Shown here piece by piece: positions 23,724 to 35,207 of a DNA stretch of 64,000 nucleotides (position 1 is the first letter of the stretch; each line of letters begins with the position of its first letter). The translations under genes and the position numbers were made by a program. The notes below the pieces were generated by a model, which saw only the letters and a program-made list of their open reading frames with translations, ran no database searches and had not been told where the DNA came from. Where the stretch lies: assembly GCA_022559985.1 (NCBI GenBank), contig JAFJTR010000005.1, forward strand, positions 780,712 to 844,711. The letters run 5' to 3'. Source of the DNA: Parastagonospora avenae f. sp. tritici 18332-5 (lineage: Eukaryota > Ascomycota > Dothideomycetes > Pleosporales > Phaeosphaeriaceae).

Positions 23724-24275
23724 GACGGGCAAATGCTTTACTAAGATTTCGGCAGGTGTGGCTTTGTTGACAGGTAGGATCGCGAACATGGATAAGCTGC
23801 ATCGACTTGCCTTTATGCTTGCTCCTGGAGAGTGACTTCATATGACGTCACATCAACAGTTTTGTGCTTTGGGATCGGCACAGCGACGCAGGCATGGAGC
23901 GCAAAGGCGCATATGAGACACGTAGGATGCAGTAACCTAGTTGAGAGATTATGTTTTGCTGTGCGATGGACTACTACCTAGGGATGGGTGTAGTAAAGAC
24001 AGTTGCAAGTAAGCAATGCGACCGAGAGGTTGGACAAACTCATTTGGTATATCGATATGTCATCGATTCTAAGAGTCAATTGTCGCGCTTCTATTCAAGC
24101 AGATAAATTCCTAGTCACGTCTTGGTGATGGCTGATGAGGTGAAGAAAACGATGAGATGGAAGATGGTCCTGTGGGGGCGATTCGAGGGTCCGACGCTAA
24201 GCCCCTGACATGCCCGCGGCGAACTGCGCTGATCACGCATCAGCACCCGGCGCATTGTCCTCGACACCAACGGCC
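23724..24275. other. Divergent intergenic region
   Basis: Shared upstream region of the small protein (minus) and the membrane protein (plus). No clear regulatory motif was identified. Confidence 0.45.
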
Positions 24276-25615
24276 ATGATTGTGTTGTACGGCCTGTCGC
24301 TCCTTCCGCTGGTGCTGAGCGCCGTCGGTGCGACTGGCCTGAATTTCACAGAGTGTCGGCATCGTTACGACTCACACTCAGAGGCCCCGCCATGCTCTCA
24401 ACCTATCCAAGATGTCGTCGCGGTCGCACCTGGCTCGTTCTACACTGCGAAGATACGGTGCTACAACTGTGCGCGCACGAACAAGGCGACGCATAGCGAG
24501 CCCGAAATAGTGCTTGAAGACAATGACTTGGTATGCTCTTGACTTGCACCGCCAGAGGACACAAGGCTTACTCTTGCCCCCAGCTATTCAACATTGAGCT
24601 TTCGCACGATAAGCGCACCGTCTTCCTGAACAATCAACCCTTCTTCCCCGACTTACCGACCGTTCCCACGCCACCTAAGATTGGAGTTCCCCAGGTCCGC
24701 ACTGAGTTTTCCAATACCAACCTCTCCATTGCTTTGGAATGCCACGACCCGTCATGCTGGTCAGGCACAAAGATGTCGTCTGAATGCCGCACATGGTGTA
24801 ACGAACTGCAGCTTGATACACCTTTCATCGACTACCTCTACGTAAAGAAAATCGCTGAGTACAGCGGCGACGACAGGTCAGCCGAAGCAGAATACTGGGC
24901 GCTCAACTTCGACGCTATCGGCAGCGCTGATCTGCGGATCAAGGACTTAGAACGGGGCTTTGATCATCCAAAGCAGAAGATGCTCAAGGTAGTAGTAGAA
25001 GGCGTGGCAGTGGATACTGGAGCTCCGAAGAAGGGACAAGACACCCTGTTCAGCCCGATTGCTGAGGACGAGACCATCTACGAGTATCGCATCGTTGACG
25101 TAAAGCTGGTGGACAGGGGGTACCAGTTTCCCATACGAAGGCCGCTTTCCTTTCGCCAGAAGATATCCAGGTTCTTTGGCAACGACGTCTGGGAAAGCAA
25201 AGGTCGACTCGTCTACTTCCGCGAAGAATGGGATGAGTACGGCAAAGCAGGAACTTTGCGCAGCCTATTTGGCGACGTCATCCACTGGTACCTCTGGGAC
25301 CTGGTTGCCATCATTGTAGCTTCAGTCATCGGCGGACTTCTTGTGCTGTATGGTTTCTACAGGCTCTTCTTCTGGGTCCAAGCACAGCGAGAGCTTATGA
25401 AATGGGACGGAATGGATGACGTCTGGGATAAGTTGAGGCGAGAGAGGGAAGACGAAGAAAACGCGCTGCTGAATGGGGTGTATCGAGACGAGCCCGATGA
25501 GGGTAGCAGTCCGAGACCTCCCCAGTATACGGATGAGCTGGACACCATGAAGCCATTACCGACGAAGCCACTCCCGGAGAAGCCGCTGCCAGATGTGCCG
25601 CTCATAGATGCTTGA
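24276..25615 (+). CDS. Type I membrane protein with Cys-rich lumenal domain, function unknown
   Basis: Two exons (24276-24530, 24584-25615) encode about 428 aa. The start at 24276 is chosen because it puts a signal peptide (VLYGLSLLPLVLSAVGA) at the N-terminus; an in-frame ATG at 24210 would bury it. The lumenal part has paired cysteines (CRHRYDSHSEAPPC, CYNCAR, CHDPSCW, CRTWC). One membrane segment follows near residues 330-355 (LVAIIVASVIGGLLVLYGFY). The cytosolic tail is acidic, then has Pro-Leu-Pro repeats (KPLPTKPLPEKPLPDVPL) that could bind SH3 domains. Such proteins are conserved in filamentous fungi, but I know no assigned role. Confidence 0.75.
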
Positions 25616-26315
25616 TCCTCCGTTCTTCCGGCACGGGAATGCTTCAGCGCCTGACCAATATACATTGTCTTCTTCCCGATTGAGTCGGGTTGCTATTACT
25701 TTTCACAGTCCTGCCATGTGTTCTCACTTGAAAAGGCTACTGCCGAGTCAGTGCTCAGCCGTCTATACCTTCACGGTGACCAGTACCAGCAGCAGAAACA
25801 GGAGGCATTTAGCGAGCATACTGTGGTAGAATTTGGGGTTCTCGCTGTATCTATCCACCACGCAGACTTAAGGCTCATTCCTTTGATGTCTTGTGCGGCT
25901 TACCAATGTCGGACCAAAAGTTGCGGTCTTCAATTGTACGTTACTGCGAGTTGTGTGGGGACATGTAATGCTATCGGTGATATTGCGGCCGCCAGGCTGC
26001 TCTGTGTCAGATTTGAGCAGTGAAGGCAAACACCATCAACCCAAAGGCATATGAAGAAGCCGCGACGACCAGAGACGGACGAAACACGCACATCGAAGCA
26101 TAGTTTGCCAGGGACCGAAGCCAGATAGTAGTCTGGGAGGTTCTGTGGAGTCAGGCCTGAATCCCGGTAATACGCCTTGCTGCATGATCCACTTTACCAA
26201 GAACTTTAAAGCAGATCTTACTGTGTTTCTCCATAAGAAGATACATCAACCCATTCTCAACACAACATCAACCTTTGCAGTTCAATTCAAGGAGTGGCAG
26301 GAATAATATACTGCC
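25616..26315. other. Intergenic, nothing recognised
   Basis: No gene or repeat seen; the last 100 bases are the promoter and 5' leader of the NmrA-like gene. Confidence 0.45.
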
Positions 26316-27319
26316 ATGGTCAAAATCGCAGTTGTCGGCGGCACAGGAAGTATGCAGCCTCCTCCTCAAGCGCCCCACCTTATAATTAACCCTTCACAGA
26401 CGTCGCAACAAACCTCCTCCGTGTCCCAATCCGCTCTGGAAAACACGAAATCACGATCTTCACTCGCTCCGAAACCCCTTCCAATCCCATCCCGGGCCTC
26501 ACCTATCTGAAGGTCGACTACCAGGACCTGCCCGGCCTCACGAGTGCACTTAAAGGCTTCCACACCTGTCTCTCCTTCCTAATCGCTCACCAAGACATCA
26601 ATAACACCGTACAAAAGAATCTGATCCACGCATGCATCGCCGCCGACGTGCGCCGCTTTGCCCCCTCCGAATGGGCATTAACCAACAACTCCGGCGTCGG
26701 GCCGTACGAGAATAAGGACGCACTCGCATCCTACCTCGCCAATCTAAAAGCCAAAGACGAACTAGGTAGTCTGGAGTACTGTCTCTTCCAACCAAGCGTG
26801 TTCATGGATTACTTTGCGCACCCGTACCCGCTGACTCCTGGCCTATTCACCTGGACGTTCTTCGTGGATCTGGAGAATAGGCGCGCGATGATACTGGACG
26901 ATGGCGAGACTCCTGTCGTGATCACTGCTATATCAGATATCTCGGAGGTCCTTGCGCTTGCGCTAGATGATCCCAGGCCGTGGCCAGTAATTGGCGGTAT
27001 TCAGGGTGCGAAGACTACCAGCAACGAGATCTTGGCACTTGGGAAGAAGATCAGAGGTGGCGAGTGGAGTGTGGAGTATGTGAAGAGCGAGGATGTTCAG
27101 AGAGGGGAATTGAAGACGAGTTGGGTCCCGGTGTTTGATCATCCGATCATCCCGGTGGAGAGTCGAGAGGAGTTTTCGAAGACGTTCATTACCGAGTTCT
27201 TTGTGGCGATGAAGAGGGGCGCATGGTATGTGAGTGATGAGTTCAATGAGCGATTCCCTGAGTACAGGTTTACGGGGGTGGAGGAGTACTTGAGCAAGGC
27301 GTGGGAGGGGAAGCCGTAG
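26316..27319 (+). CDS. NmrA-like / isoflavone-reductase-like NAD(P)-binding protein
   Basis: Two exons (26316-26349, 26400-27319) encode about 317 aa. The intron splits the nucleotide-binding motif, VKIAVVGGTGNVATNLL, which is the GGxGxxG signature of NmrA and isoflavone-reductase-type atypical SDRs. Next come a TRSE segment after beta 2, a VRRFAPSEWA motif, and family-typical YCLFQPSVFMDYF. Members are either NAD(P)H-dependent reductases of aromatic compounds or redox-sensing regulators without catalytic activity. The canonical Lys of isoflavone reductases was not placed with certainty, so the choice between the two stays open. A cytosolic protein is expected. Confidence 0.85.
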
Positions 27320-27443
27320 GTGTGCAGATATGGGGAAGATGGACTTGATTGTAAGTCATATTCGAAGCAATGATATATACATAGAAGCCAATCAATATCT
27401 ACAATGAATTGTCACCAGACAGTCCTTTCAATTCCACTGCCAC

Positions 27444-28620
27444 TTAGACGAAAAAGCTCTTGATAGCTGGTAGAATCGTCGTCCACGCAGGGTTTGCAGT
27501 AGACGGCTCCATATTGTAAATGTAGTCACTGTCGCGCCATTAGTCTCTCTCTCTCTCTCTCTTTCAGCTTCAACAGATGTACTCACCCCCACCAAGGCCC
27601 AGCTGCCCACCAGATCGCGCCAAACCACACATCGCCATTCTTCTGCATATAGCTCAATCCGTCCTTCAGAGCACTAATGCACTGCTCGTTATTACCTCCA
27701 GCGAATTCTCCAATGACACCGACTTTCTTGTTGTCCTTGAGCCACTTGGTGGCAGCCGCTAATCTCTCGCTGAAGATCGTGCTGCTGACACAATTTGCGG
27801 ATGTACCGCTGCCGTCTGTGTCGAGGTACTGGTGCATTTGGTAGACGAGCTTGTCCTGCGGATCTTTGAGGCTGACCAAAGATGCGCCATTGCCTGAGGA
27901 GATCCAGGTCCAGGCGCCGGACCAGGAGTTGCCTTCAGGGGTGATGTATTGCTTTGTCGCACCGGCGGCACGGATGCCATCGATAGCGGCCTGGTTGAGA
28001 TCGAAGACGAGTTGTTGGTCCATGTCTAGGGAAATTGGAGTCAGTATATCACGCGCGTATAGCTAGCCCGGGGATGATAAGTACCGTGGAATTCGTTGTT
28101 GGTGTCGAAAACAACCAATTCGTTATCTTTGTACTCCTTTGCCACATTCGTCCACCACGTCTTAAAGCCCGTGGTGTCGGTGATAATGTTACCATAGAAT
28201 CGACCATAGTTGTGCGGCTGCACCATCGCGTACTTGCCCTTGGCTGTGATGTATTTGATCTGCTCCGTCAAATTTCCTAGATAGAGGGGATCGAAGGCGC
28301 CATCGAGCTTGTTCGGTGTGAGACGCTCCATCACTGAAGCGAATTAGTTCTTCGTTCTTGCATCCGGTAGGTGATATTGTCTTACAGAAGTTCAGGCGGA
28401 ACATGTTCATCCCTTGATCAATGAATTGATCAATAGTCTTGAAATCATACCATATGTACTCCTTGCCATAAACTCCAGTAAAGTTCTTCTCTCCGAACTC
28501 TGCACCAGACTCGTTGATACCAAACCATTGAAGTTTCTTGTCCTGTCTCTTCTCCTCTGCAGGTGCAGCAAATGCAGTACCAAACAGCGCGGTCGCTGCG
28601 AGTAAGTTTTGGAAAAGCAT
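27444..28620 (-). CDS. Secreted GH5 endo-beta-1,4-glucanase (cellulase)
   Basis: Four exons (28620-28386, 28333-28085, 28025-27587, 27528-27444) encode about 335 aa. A signal peptide (LLAATALFGTAFAAPA) ends near a KR dibasic site (EEKRQ). The catalytic domain shows QWFGINESGAEFG, the general acid/base Glu in DTNNEFHDMDQ, and the nucleophile Glu in VGVIGEFAGGNNEQC. The end WWAAGPWWGDYIYNMEP is typical of fungal GH5 endoglucanases. No carbohydrate-binding module is present. It would cut internal bonds in cellulose outside the cell. Intron 3 holds a (CT)n run. A good TATA box lies 58 bp upstream of the ATG. Confidence 0.93.
27544..27563. repeat. (CT)n microsatellite in a cellulase intron
   Basis: About ten CT units lie inside intron 3 of the GH5 gene (27529-27586). 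On the coding strand they read as (GA)n, away from the splice sites. Confidence 0.8.
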
Positions 28621-28677
28621 TTTTGTCGTTTCTTGTCCCGTAAGCTTGTAGCTCTCCACTGATGGACAGAACGACAC

Positions 28678-28684
28678 TTTTATA
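28678..28684 (-). promoter_or_regulatory. TATA box of the GH5 gene
   Basis: The minus strand reads TATAAAA 58 bp upstream of the ATG at 28620, within the usual range for strongly regulated fungal secreted enzymes. Called by motif and position only. Confidence 0.55.
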
Positions 28685-29457
28685 CCAAATCGCCTTTCAT
28701 CACAGGTCATCTAAGGCCACGGACCTTTTTCTCCGTCCTCCAAGAAGCCTGGAGCGAAAAGAGCCCGATCGCTCATCTCGAGGTCCTGGATGCGGCATCG
28801 CCAACCAGGAAATGAAGAACCGCCGTGCGGTATAGATTGCTTGGGCATATTAACGAGTTGCTTAGACTTGAAAGGCTCGGTCATGCGAATTCATTTATTG
28901 CGGGGATGCAGGGGCAGGATTCGGTGCTTGAGGAGAATCGCCGTTTCGAAATGTTGGCGTGAGCGTGATGAGACGGGATACCCCACACAAAAGCCGGTGG
29001 CGATATTAACAACCTGCCCAGTATCATTGAGCCAATGAAAAAGACGGAGAACAGCCGTGCGCTTGCGGCAATGGAGTTCTCGACGCATGCTCACCTCATA
29101 TTGCACAATTCGACGCTATCCCTCGATTCGTTCTAGCACTTAATCAACTTAGGTGAGTCCTGCCCCATCTGAACTTAGTCTCACAATCAGATGCAGAGAG
29201 ACAAGCACAAAAACTCCGTGTCAAAAGAAGCGTTTCGCGGCGTATTCAAGCTTTGAAGCTACGCTTTGGCTAAAGTTGATGCACATTTGAGCATTCGGAA
29301 CCATCGACGTGGTGATACCTAGGTATGCTCATATTACAGCAGAGCAACAAGTTTTTGTTAAAGCAATTCGAGGACCCGCATATCACGACGGTATTTCCTT
29401 GTCAGTATTGCCGCGGATTCAACGTAAAGATTTTGTTCAATTAAACAGATTCCTTCT
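28685..29457. other. Intergenic, nothing recognised
   Basis: Upstream region of the GH5 gene and downstream region of the FAD monooxygenase. Short frames here look random. Confidence 0.45.
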
Positions 29458-30750
29458 TTACCATCCTTCCAGGTCACTTCCTTTCGTCTCCAAGCTTGGT
29501 GGCATAACCGGCATACCTCTCTTCAGGGCTCCCACCATCGGGTCCCGACTCAATAGCTCTTGGAGCTTTTCGTCTGTACCAATGTCGCTCCTCACCCTCA
29601 TATACGCCATGCGACTCGGCTTGTCAACGACATCGAAGTATTTCTGTCGCCTCGCCCCACTCCAAGCATTCAACAGCTTCTCCTCGTCTTTCGCATTGCC
29701 CACCAAGATCTGATCTAGGACCTCCGCCAAAGATGCCGCGTCCGCGATGCCAGATGCCAATCCAAGTCCAGCATACGGGTTCGTCAAGTGTGCCGCATCT
29801 CCGATTAGGCACACTCGTTTCTTGTACAGTGTCGATGCAAGAAGTTGTTGCGCTTTATACGGCGCTATCCTTACTACCTCATATTCTGTCGCATCATTGG
29901 CACCCCTTACAGCGTCAGGCAACATTGCCTTCAATTTCTCGTGCACATTTGCCCTGACTTTGGCTTCGGACATACCCAAAGGCGCACCATAGCTTACACG
30001 CCATAACGCCGGCTCGGTCTCAGTCGGAGCAGCTGGCGATATACGCCCGATAAGTCCATAATTGACTGGATCGATGATGAAGTTTGCATCGTGGAAGCCG
30101 TGCTCAGAAAATGGAAAGCGTATATCTAAAGCGACAAGTTGGGCGTCAAGAGTCTCGCCCTCAAACGGTACGCCCAGGGTTTTGCGGATCAGAGAGTGTG
30201 CGCCATCAGCCCCGATAAGGTAGGATGCTTCGATGAATTCATCGAGATTGGAAATCTTGATAGATACAGAGTTTCCATGTTGCGTGAAACCGGTCACCGA
30301 TGAGCCAATGCGTACTTCAGCTTTCCCATCCACAGCAGCCAATCGCCTCATCAGAATTTCTTGAAATCGCCCTTGTGGCAGTAACAATTGGCCCTTTCCT
30401 TTCATCCCTTCGCCCTCGTTGTGGAAGCGTTTCTCGGCGATTATTTTACTCCCATTTGTGATACTCGTCCTGAAGCACAGGCCAGAGCTCAGACTTCCGG
30501 CTTCTATAAGCTCTGGTAACAAGCCTTGAATTCGAGATAAGATAGGGTATGTGGGCGGCTGATGCGCCATTGCTCGTGTCGAATTGGGGTCGGGAATTTG
30601 CGGTTCGATGACGATGATCTTGTTGGTAATAGTCGAGTTTGCGAGAAGGAGAGCGAGGAAGAGCCCGACGCAACCGCCGCCAGCGATTACTATTGGGAGC
30701 GTTCCAGAACCATTGTTCGTGCCATTTGTAGGCCCATTGACTACAGACAT
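29458..30750 (-). CDS. FAD-dependent aromatic-ring monooxygenase (PHBH/UbiH type)
   Basis: A single exon encodes 430 aa. The ATG at 30750 is the first true start; the frame extends upstream, but only non-ATG codons occur there. The FAD fold is shown by LPIVIAGGGCVGLFLALLLA (GxGxxG), the DG motif in YLIGADGAHSLIR, and the GD motif in RVCLIGDAAHLTNPYAGLGLASGIADA. These are hallmarks of group A flavoprotein hydroxylases, which use NAD(P)H and O2 to hydroxylate aromatic or heterocyclic substrates. There is no signal peptide, so a cytosolic enzyme is likely. It lies tail-to-head with the amino-acid permease and may belong to the catabolic cluster that follows, which is inferred. Confidence 0.9.
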   Translation of the reverse strand: MSVVNGPTNGTNNGSGTLPIVIAGGGCVGLFLALLLANSTITNKIIVIEPQIPDPNSTRAMAHQPPTYPILSRIQGLLPELIEAGSLSSGLCFRTSITNGSKIIAEKRFHNEGEGMKGKGQLLLPQGRFQEILMRRLAAVDGKAEVRIGSSVTGFTQHGNSVSIKISNLDEFIEASYLIGADGAHSLIRKTLGVPFEGETLDAQLVALDIRFPFSEHGFHDANFIIDPVNYGLIGRISPAAPTETEPALWRVSYGAPLGMSEAKVRANVHEKLKAMLPDAVRGANDATEYEVVRIAPYKAQQLLASTLYKKRVCLIGDAAHLTNPYAGLGLASGIADAASLAEVLDQILVGNAKDEEKLLNAWSGARRQKYFDVVDKPSRMAYMRVRSDIGTDEKLQELLSRDPMVGALKRGMPVMPPSLETKGSDLEGW

Positions 30751-31157
30751 GTCTATTGTGAAGAATCGCGTCTCAATTGTTTCTTCCAAAATCGTTCGGG
30801 CGGTTGGACGGGAAATGAAATTATGGTATTACAGGGTCATAAAATGCCAATCGCACACCCAGTTGTCGGAGGAAGTATAGGTTTTGTTTGCGCATGTTTT
30901 ATTTAAGCAACGCAGCCATATTTTGAATCATGTCATCACGGACGCTGATCCGGTTAGCGATGTGTCTGCGTGGTAGTGCTGTCATTGTGCCAGGCGGAAG
31001 TGGGGACCCGGGGGCGTGTAGCACGTCGCCTTCACGACCACATTGTCGTGCTCTCGAAACAAAACTTCGGTATGGCGAGGTTTCTGAAGGGCGATCTCGT
31101 TGTAGCAAAGAAATCGATTTCGAAACTATCTTACTACGCCGCCCTAGGCTAAAAACC
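30751..31157. other. Intergenic, nothing recognised
   Basis: Upstream region of the FAD monooxygenase and 3' region of the permease. No motif assigned. Confidence 0.45.
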
Positions 31158-32786
31158 CTACGAAGAGTTGCTGTTGTCTGCGCACGAGAACGCGGAATCA
31201 ATGAGACCGTCCTTGTAGGCGTTAAGAATCTGAACAATTACTCCGTAAGTTCCTCCAATGGTCAAGAAAGCCGAGATGAAAATAAGGACAACGTGGAGCA
31301 TGTACATAGTCTTCTGCCACAGTGTGCCCTTCCAGTAGTCGGCATGGTCATAGATCCAGAGCCAACCCGGTAGACCCAACGCCAGAGGCGCGAAAGCAAC
31401 GCTACCCGCAAGACTTAGGAGATAATTGAAGATCGGTACTCCAGATGCGATCAAGAAGCTGGTTATGGACATGACAGCAACGCATCCAAACCATGTGCCC
31501 CAGTGCACAGCAGAGTTGGCTTGAAGGTGCTTCGAGTTTCGTAGGATTCGGACGAAAACGTATTTTGCGCTCACGTGCACATAGAGTGCACCGCTGACGC
31601 AGAGTCCAATCAATCCGATGCCATACGCAATCTTCTTGACCATTGGTCCGGCACTGCCCAGCGAAGGCGACGCAACCCATTTGCCGCACCACTTATACAC
31701 CACCAAGCTGAATGACAGATAAGCGGCGGTCACGATGCCCATGCACCAGTTGACGGCTTTGCTGTACTCTCTAGGGTTTCTCATCTCTGACATGACTGGG
31801 AGGAAGGCCGAAGTTCCTGCTCCAGAACAGAAGATGGTGGAGGCCGCAGTTATGCCAGCAGCGAAAGTTGGGTGAGCAATAACGTGGTAGCCGAACTCGT
31901 AAGGTCCAGATTGGGGAGCTGCCGCAGGGCGATCGCGGGTGGTCACCCCAACACTGGAGAAGTATCAGCCAGAGTGAGTTGATCGATCTGCTGTGGGTAA
32001 ACTTACACAACGATGAAAACGGCGATGAAAACGGACGCAAATCCGGCCCAGGTAATCCATGCAATCTTCTCAAACTTACGTACACTCGCACACACAGCGA
32101 TCATGATAGCTGCGACAATAGAGAAGTAATTCGTACACAGCGAATGGTTTGAGAGGGCGTTGAGAGCGGTAGACACACCCACCATTCCAGAAGCAGCAAC
32201 AATGATAAATGCAACCAGGAACAGCATACCACTGATCTCCTTAACGATTCGTCCGCCCACTAACTGGCCCTGTATAGGTCGAGGTATGAAGTTAGCGATG
32301 TCTCAAATGCTGACATACAACACCACCACGTACCATGTCAGCGATACTGTGACAGCCCGGATGGTTGTTCCTGAAGTTGCCGAGCCTGTTAAATTGAATC
32401 AAAAGTCAATAAATGCTACACTCTTAGCCTATGGATTTTCTTACACTAGGGCACACCAGGTGTTCAGGGCTTGCCATCCGAGGACGTTGATAGCGCCAGG
32501 AAAAGCTCCAAGGGTGTACATGGCGGACGGTATGGTTAAGACTCCAGTTGCGAAAATGACTACAGGAAAGTCAGTAAGTGACACAGTATCACAGAAACCT
32601 TGTGATTTGCGTACCCTTCAGAAAGATCATTGACGTGTGAACCCACGACACTGTTCGAAAGTCCTCGATACCCTCTCCTCTTTTGAACACCTCGCCGTCA
32701 TTCTCAAGGTCGACTTTTCCGATGTCGATGCTTTCCGTGCTGCTCTGAGCGGGCGCAATCACGTCTTGTTGCTTTTCGTCCGACAT
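31158..32786 (-). CDS. Amino-acid permease, AAAP family (MTR-like)
   Basis: Five exons (32786-32615, 32559-32445, 32385-32334, 32269-32007, 31953-31158) encode about 465 aa, all in phase. The hydrophilic N-terminus ends in EGIEDFRTVSWVHTSMIFLK. Then comes IFATGVLTIPSAMYTLGAFPG, the start typical of fungal neutral amino-acid permeases such as Neurospora MTR. GNFRNNHPGCHSIADM and SVRKFEKIAWITWAGF follow. About 11 membrane segments are visible. It would import neutral or aromatic amino acids, or related amides, by proton symport at the plasma membrane. It is adjacent to the NodB-like hydrolase gene on the same strand, so it may feed the nearby enzymes. Confidence 0.9.
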
Positions 32787-33454
32787 GCTGGAGGTAGACG
32801 TGACGGCAGGGTTGCTGACACACTTCTTTGGTATGCGATACTGATCGAATGAGCCTTCGCGACAATATAAATATACCTCGCAACCCTCTTTACATGTCGC
32901 GTGGAAGATAAGACCCACGTCTTCGATACCGAGCGCTATCTTGGAATCTGGGGAGATAGTGTGAGCACACGCCTATTGCCCCGTCTTTTTGGAGGTCTGT
33001 CACAGACTAGTGTCAAGATAGTGACTCCAACTTCTAAGCGACTCAGGACCAGGGGTGGCTCCATGTCCAAGCTCAACCAGACCCTGCTGCTGCGTTGGGC
33101 TTAAGGAACGCTAAACTCGAGCTTCCGATCACAGGACATCACTGATTGGAGAGGTTTTCCCCAGTCAGGAGACGGCTGTTTGCTCCGCATCATTTGCCTT
33201 GATGTAATCGGCCCGTAAATAGTTCGCTGTACCTTACAGCCAAACGGTTGTATATTATGCTCTGAGCTATTGCATCGTGTCAGCACTTGGCAACTGCAAT
33301 CTAGTGCTTATAGACACACTAGCAATACAGACTCGCTCATGAACACGGCAACTTGGAATCGGCAATATGGGCTTACAAACGGGAGGTTTGCGTCAAGACT
33401 GGTCGAGTTTCATCTGGGTGCCGTATTGAATTTCTTATCACTATTTCTCCAATC
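32787..33454. other. Promoter region of the permease; nothing else seen
   Basis: An AT-rich TATAAATATA-type stretch near 32865-32875 lies about 85 bp upstream of the permease start and could be its TATA region. The rest shows no gene. Confidence 0.4.
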
Positions 33455-34709
33455 TCATTTAGCCTCGATTGGCATGATAGCGCCTTTCGGTGGCGGGCTC
33501 TTCCTCTTGAATTCTTCCGCCATTTCCTCCATTGTCACAAACTCAACTCCCTCGTGTTTCAGAAAATGCTCGATCAGCCTGGTTAGATGTTAACATGTAC
33601 GCCTACAAGCTCGATAATCGTTTCCATTCATACCGTTCGTGCATCAAAAGTAGATGTGGTCGCCCGGATACATCAGGATGAATGGTGATCGGCTGTAAAC
33701 GTGTCAATTTCAATCAGGACACAAGTGTAAAACACCGACTTACGAAAATGAACTCATCGTACTCCCGGTAAAAGTAATCGAAATGATCACGCCAGAGATC
33801 CTCGGTGTCTCGCGCATTGACAAATCCATGGCTGTTGGGCGAGGCCTTGATGAACATGTGCGGTGGTAGATCATCAAGATACCAGTTTGCGGGTATCTCA
33901 ACTAACCCAGTCTCCTGACCTGCGACTAGGGGTTTCATCCACTCTTCAGCTTTCTTGCTGTAGTCAATCTTGGTCCAGGAATCACCAGTCCTGAGATAGT
34001 AAGGTTGACAGTCGTGATGGCTATACGTTTGGGAGTACGAGTCAGTATCGGTCGTTACCCGAACACATATCTCATTGTCCAGCAACTAACCTCATCGAAT
34101 GATCATAAATTATACCACGTGCTAATAGCAATTCAGCTCCCTCTTTACTGGTTTCCCACCTGTTGGATGAGTTAGCTGGCCAATCATAGCACGTCCTTGA
34201 ATGCAACGTACCATGGCGCAACACTTCCTCGTGGAGGCTTTCCGACAAACTCGGTCAGCATACGATATGTTTTGTCAAGCACATCTCGTTGCTGCTCAAT
34301 TGTCATGTCGACTGGATTCTCGTGACTATATCCATGCAGACCGATCTCATGACCAGCATCGCGCACAGCTGCCATATCTTCAGGGAATGTTTCCAGACTA
34401 TGGCCTGGTATGAACCATGTAGTTTTGATCTTGTACTTGTCGAAGAGCTTTAACAGTCTTTGCGTGCCAACCGTTCCAGCAAAGACTGGAATTCGGTAAA
34501 ACTAGTCAGCTTGTATCTCATGTGTAGGTCCTGCGTTGCCTGTACGTACGACCTCGACTGATGTCGCTTGTGCTGTCCTGCCCACCATACGACCCCAACC
34601 ATCCTATAGACCAATGTCAGCTCCAGATACTCAGAATGCAAAAGGCGTTAATACCGCACACTGCATCAACGTCGACACCATACGAGATGAGAACGCGTTT
34701 CTTGCCCAT
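33455..34709 (-). CDS. Cytosolic NodB-fold hydrolase, PuuE/allantoinase-like
   Basis: Seven exons (34709-34655, 34603-34550, 34485-34212, 34159-34091, 34020-33744, 33692-33634, 33578-33455) encode about 303 aa. The start MGKKRVLISYGVDVDAVCGWLG holds the metal-binding Asp pair, followed by DISRGLFAGTVGTQRLL, TTWFIPGH, EIGLHGYSHE (metal His residues) and PRGSVAPWWE. Unlike secreted chitin deacetylases it has no signal peptide. It resembles the polysaccharide-deacetylase-like proteins that act on small cyclic amides (PuuE allantoinase and cyclic-imide hydrolases). Opening of a cyclic amide or similar C-N bond is my inference. It shares a 498-bp head-to-head promoter region with the alcohol dehydrogenase and neighbours an amidase, which supports a role in nitrogen-compound breakdown. 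Confidence 0.85.
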
Positions 34710-34998
34710 GGTGATTCAAAAGTAGTGTATGTGGTTGAAGCCCAATCTTGTGAAGCGAAATGAACAAGCGAGAGAGAGACACAGTGCGGAGAGACGGCGT
34801 CGACTACCTCTTATTGTTACATTGCTACCTATGGTACGTAACTCAATGCCAGACCATTGCATCCATGTGGCTACAAGACCTCGGAATGCTGCTGCGCCCA
34901 TCGCGCGGCCGTCGGCAGTCCGCCATCATCAAGCTGCCTAAAGGCAATGCATGGGGCGTGGTTGACTCCGCAGCTGCATGGATCGCCGGTTCGCCTCG

Positions 34999-35010
34999 CT
35001 TATCTTATCA
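34999..35010 (-). promoter_or_regulatory. Tandem GATA sites in a divergent promoter
   Basis: On the minus strand the stretch reads TGATAAGATAAG, two overlapping GATA cores of the HGATAR type bound by AreA/NIT2 nitrogen regulators. It lies between the NodB-like gene (minus, starts 34709) and the alcohol dehydrogenase (plus, starts 35208). Binding is inferred from the motif. Confidence 0.45.
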
Positions 35011-35022
35011 CTCCAACTGCAG

Positions 35023-35050
35023 CTCCAACTCCAACTCCAACTCCAACTCC
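35023..35050. repeat. CTCCAA hexamer repeat
   Basis: About four and a half units of CTCCAA in tandem, just after the GATA pair in the same divergent promoter. A reading frame through it is not believed to be a gene. Confidence 0.75.
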
Positions 35051-35207
35051 GGTTCCAAACTGGGCCTACTCCAACTGAGTCGAAAGTTATGTCAACGCGA
35101 TGTTACCGGTGGATGGGATGAGAGTACGACGGCGCCGAGAGCGGCATTTGTTGTGACTATTCTCTAAGGCGAGTCCTCAGTACCTTGAGGGACGAAGCGC
35201 AAGTACC

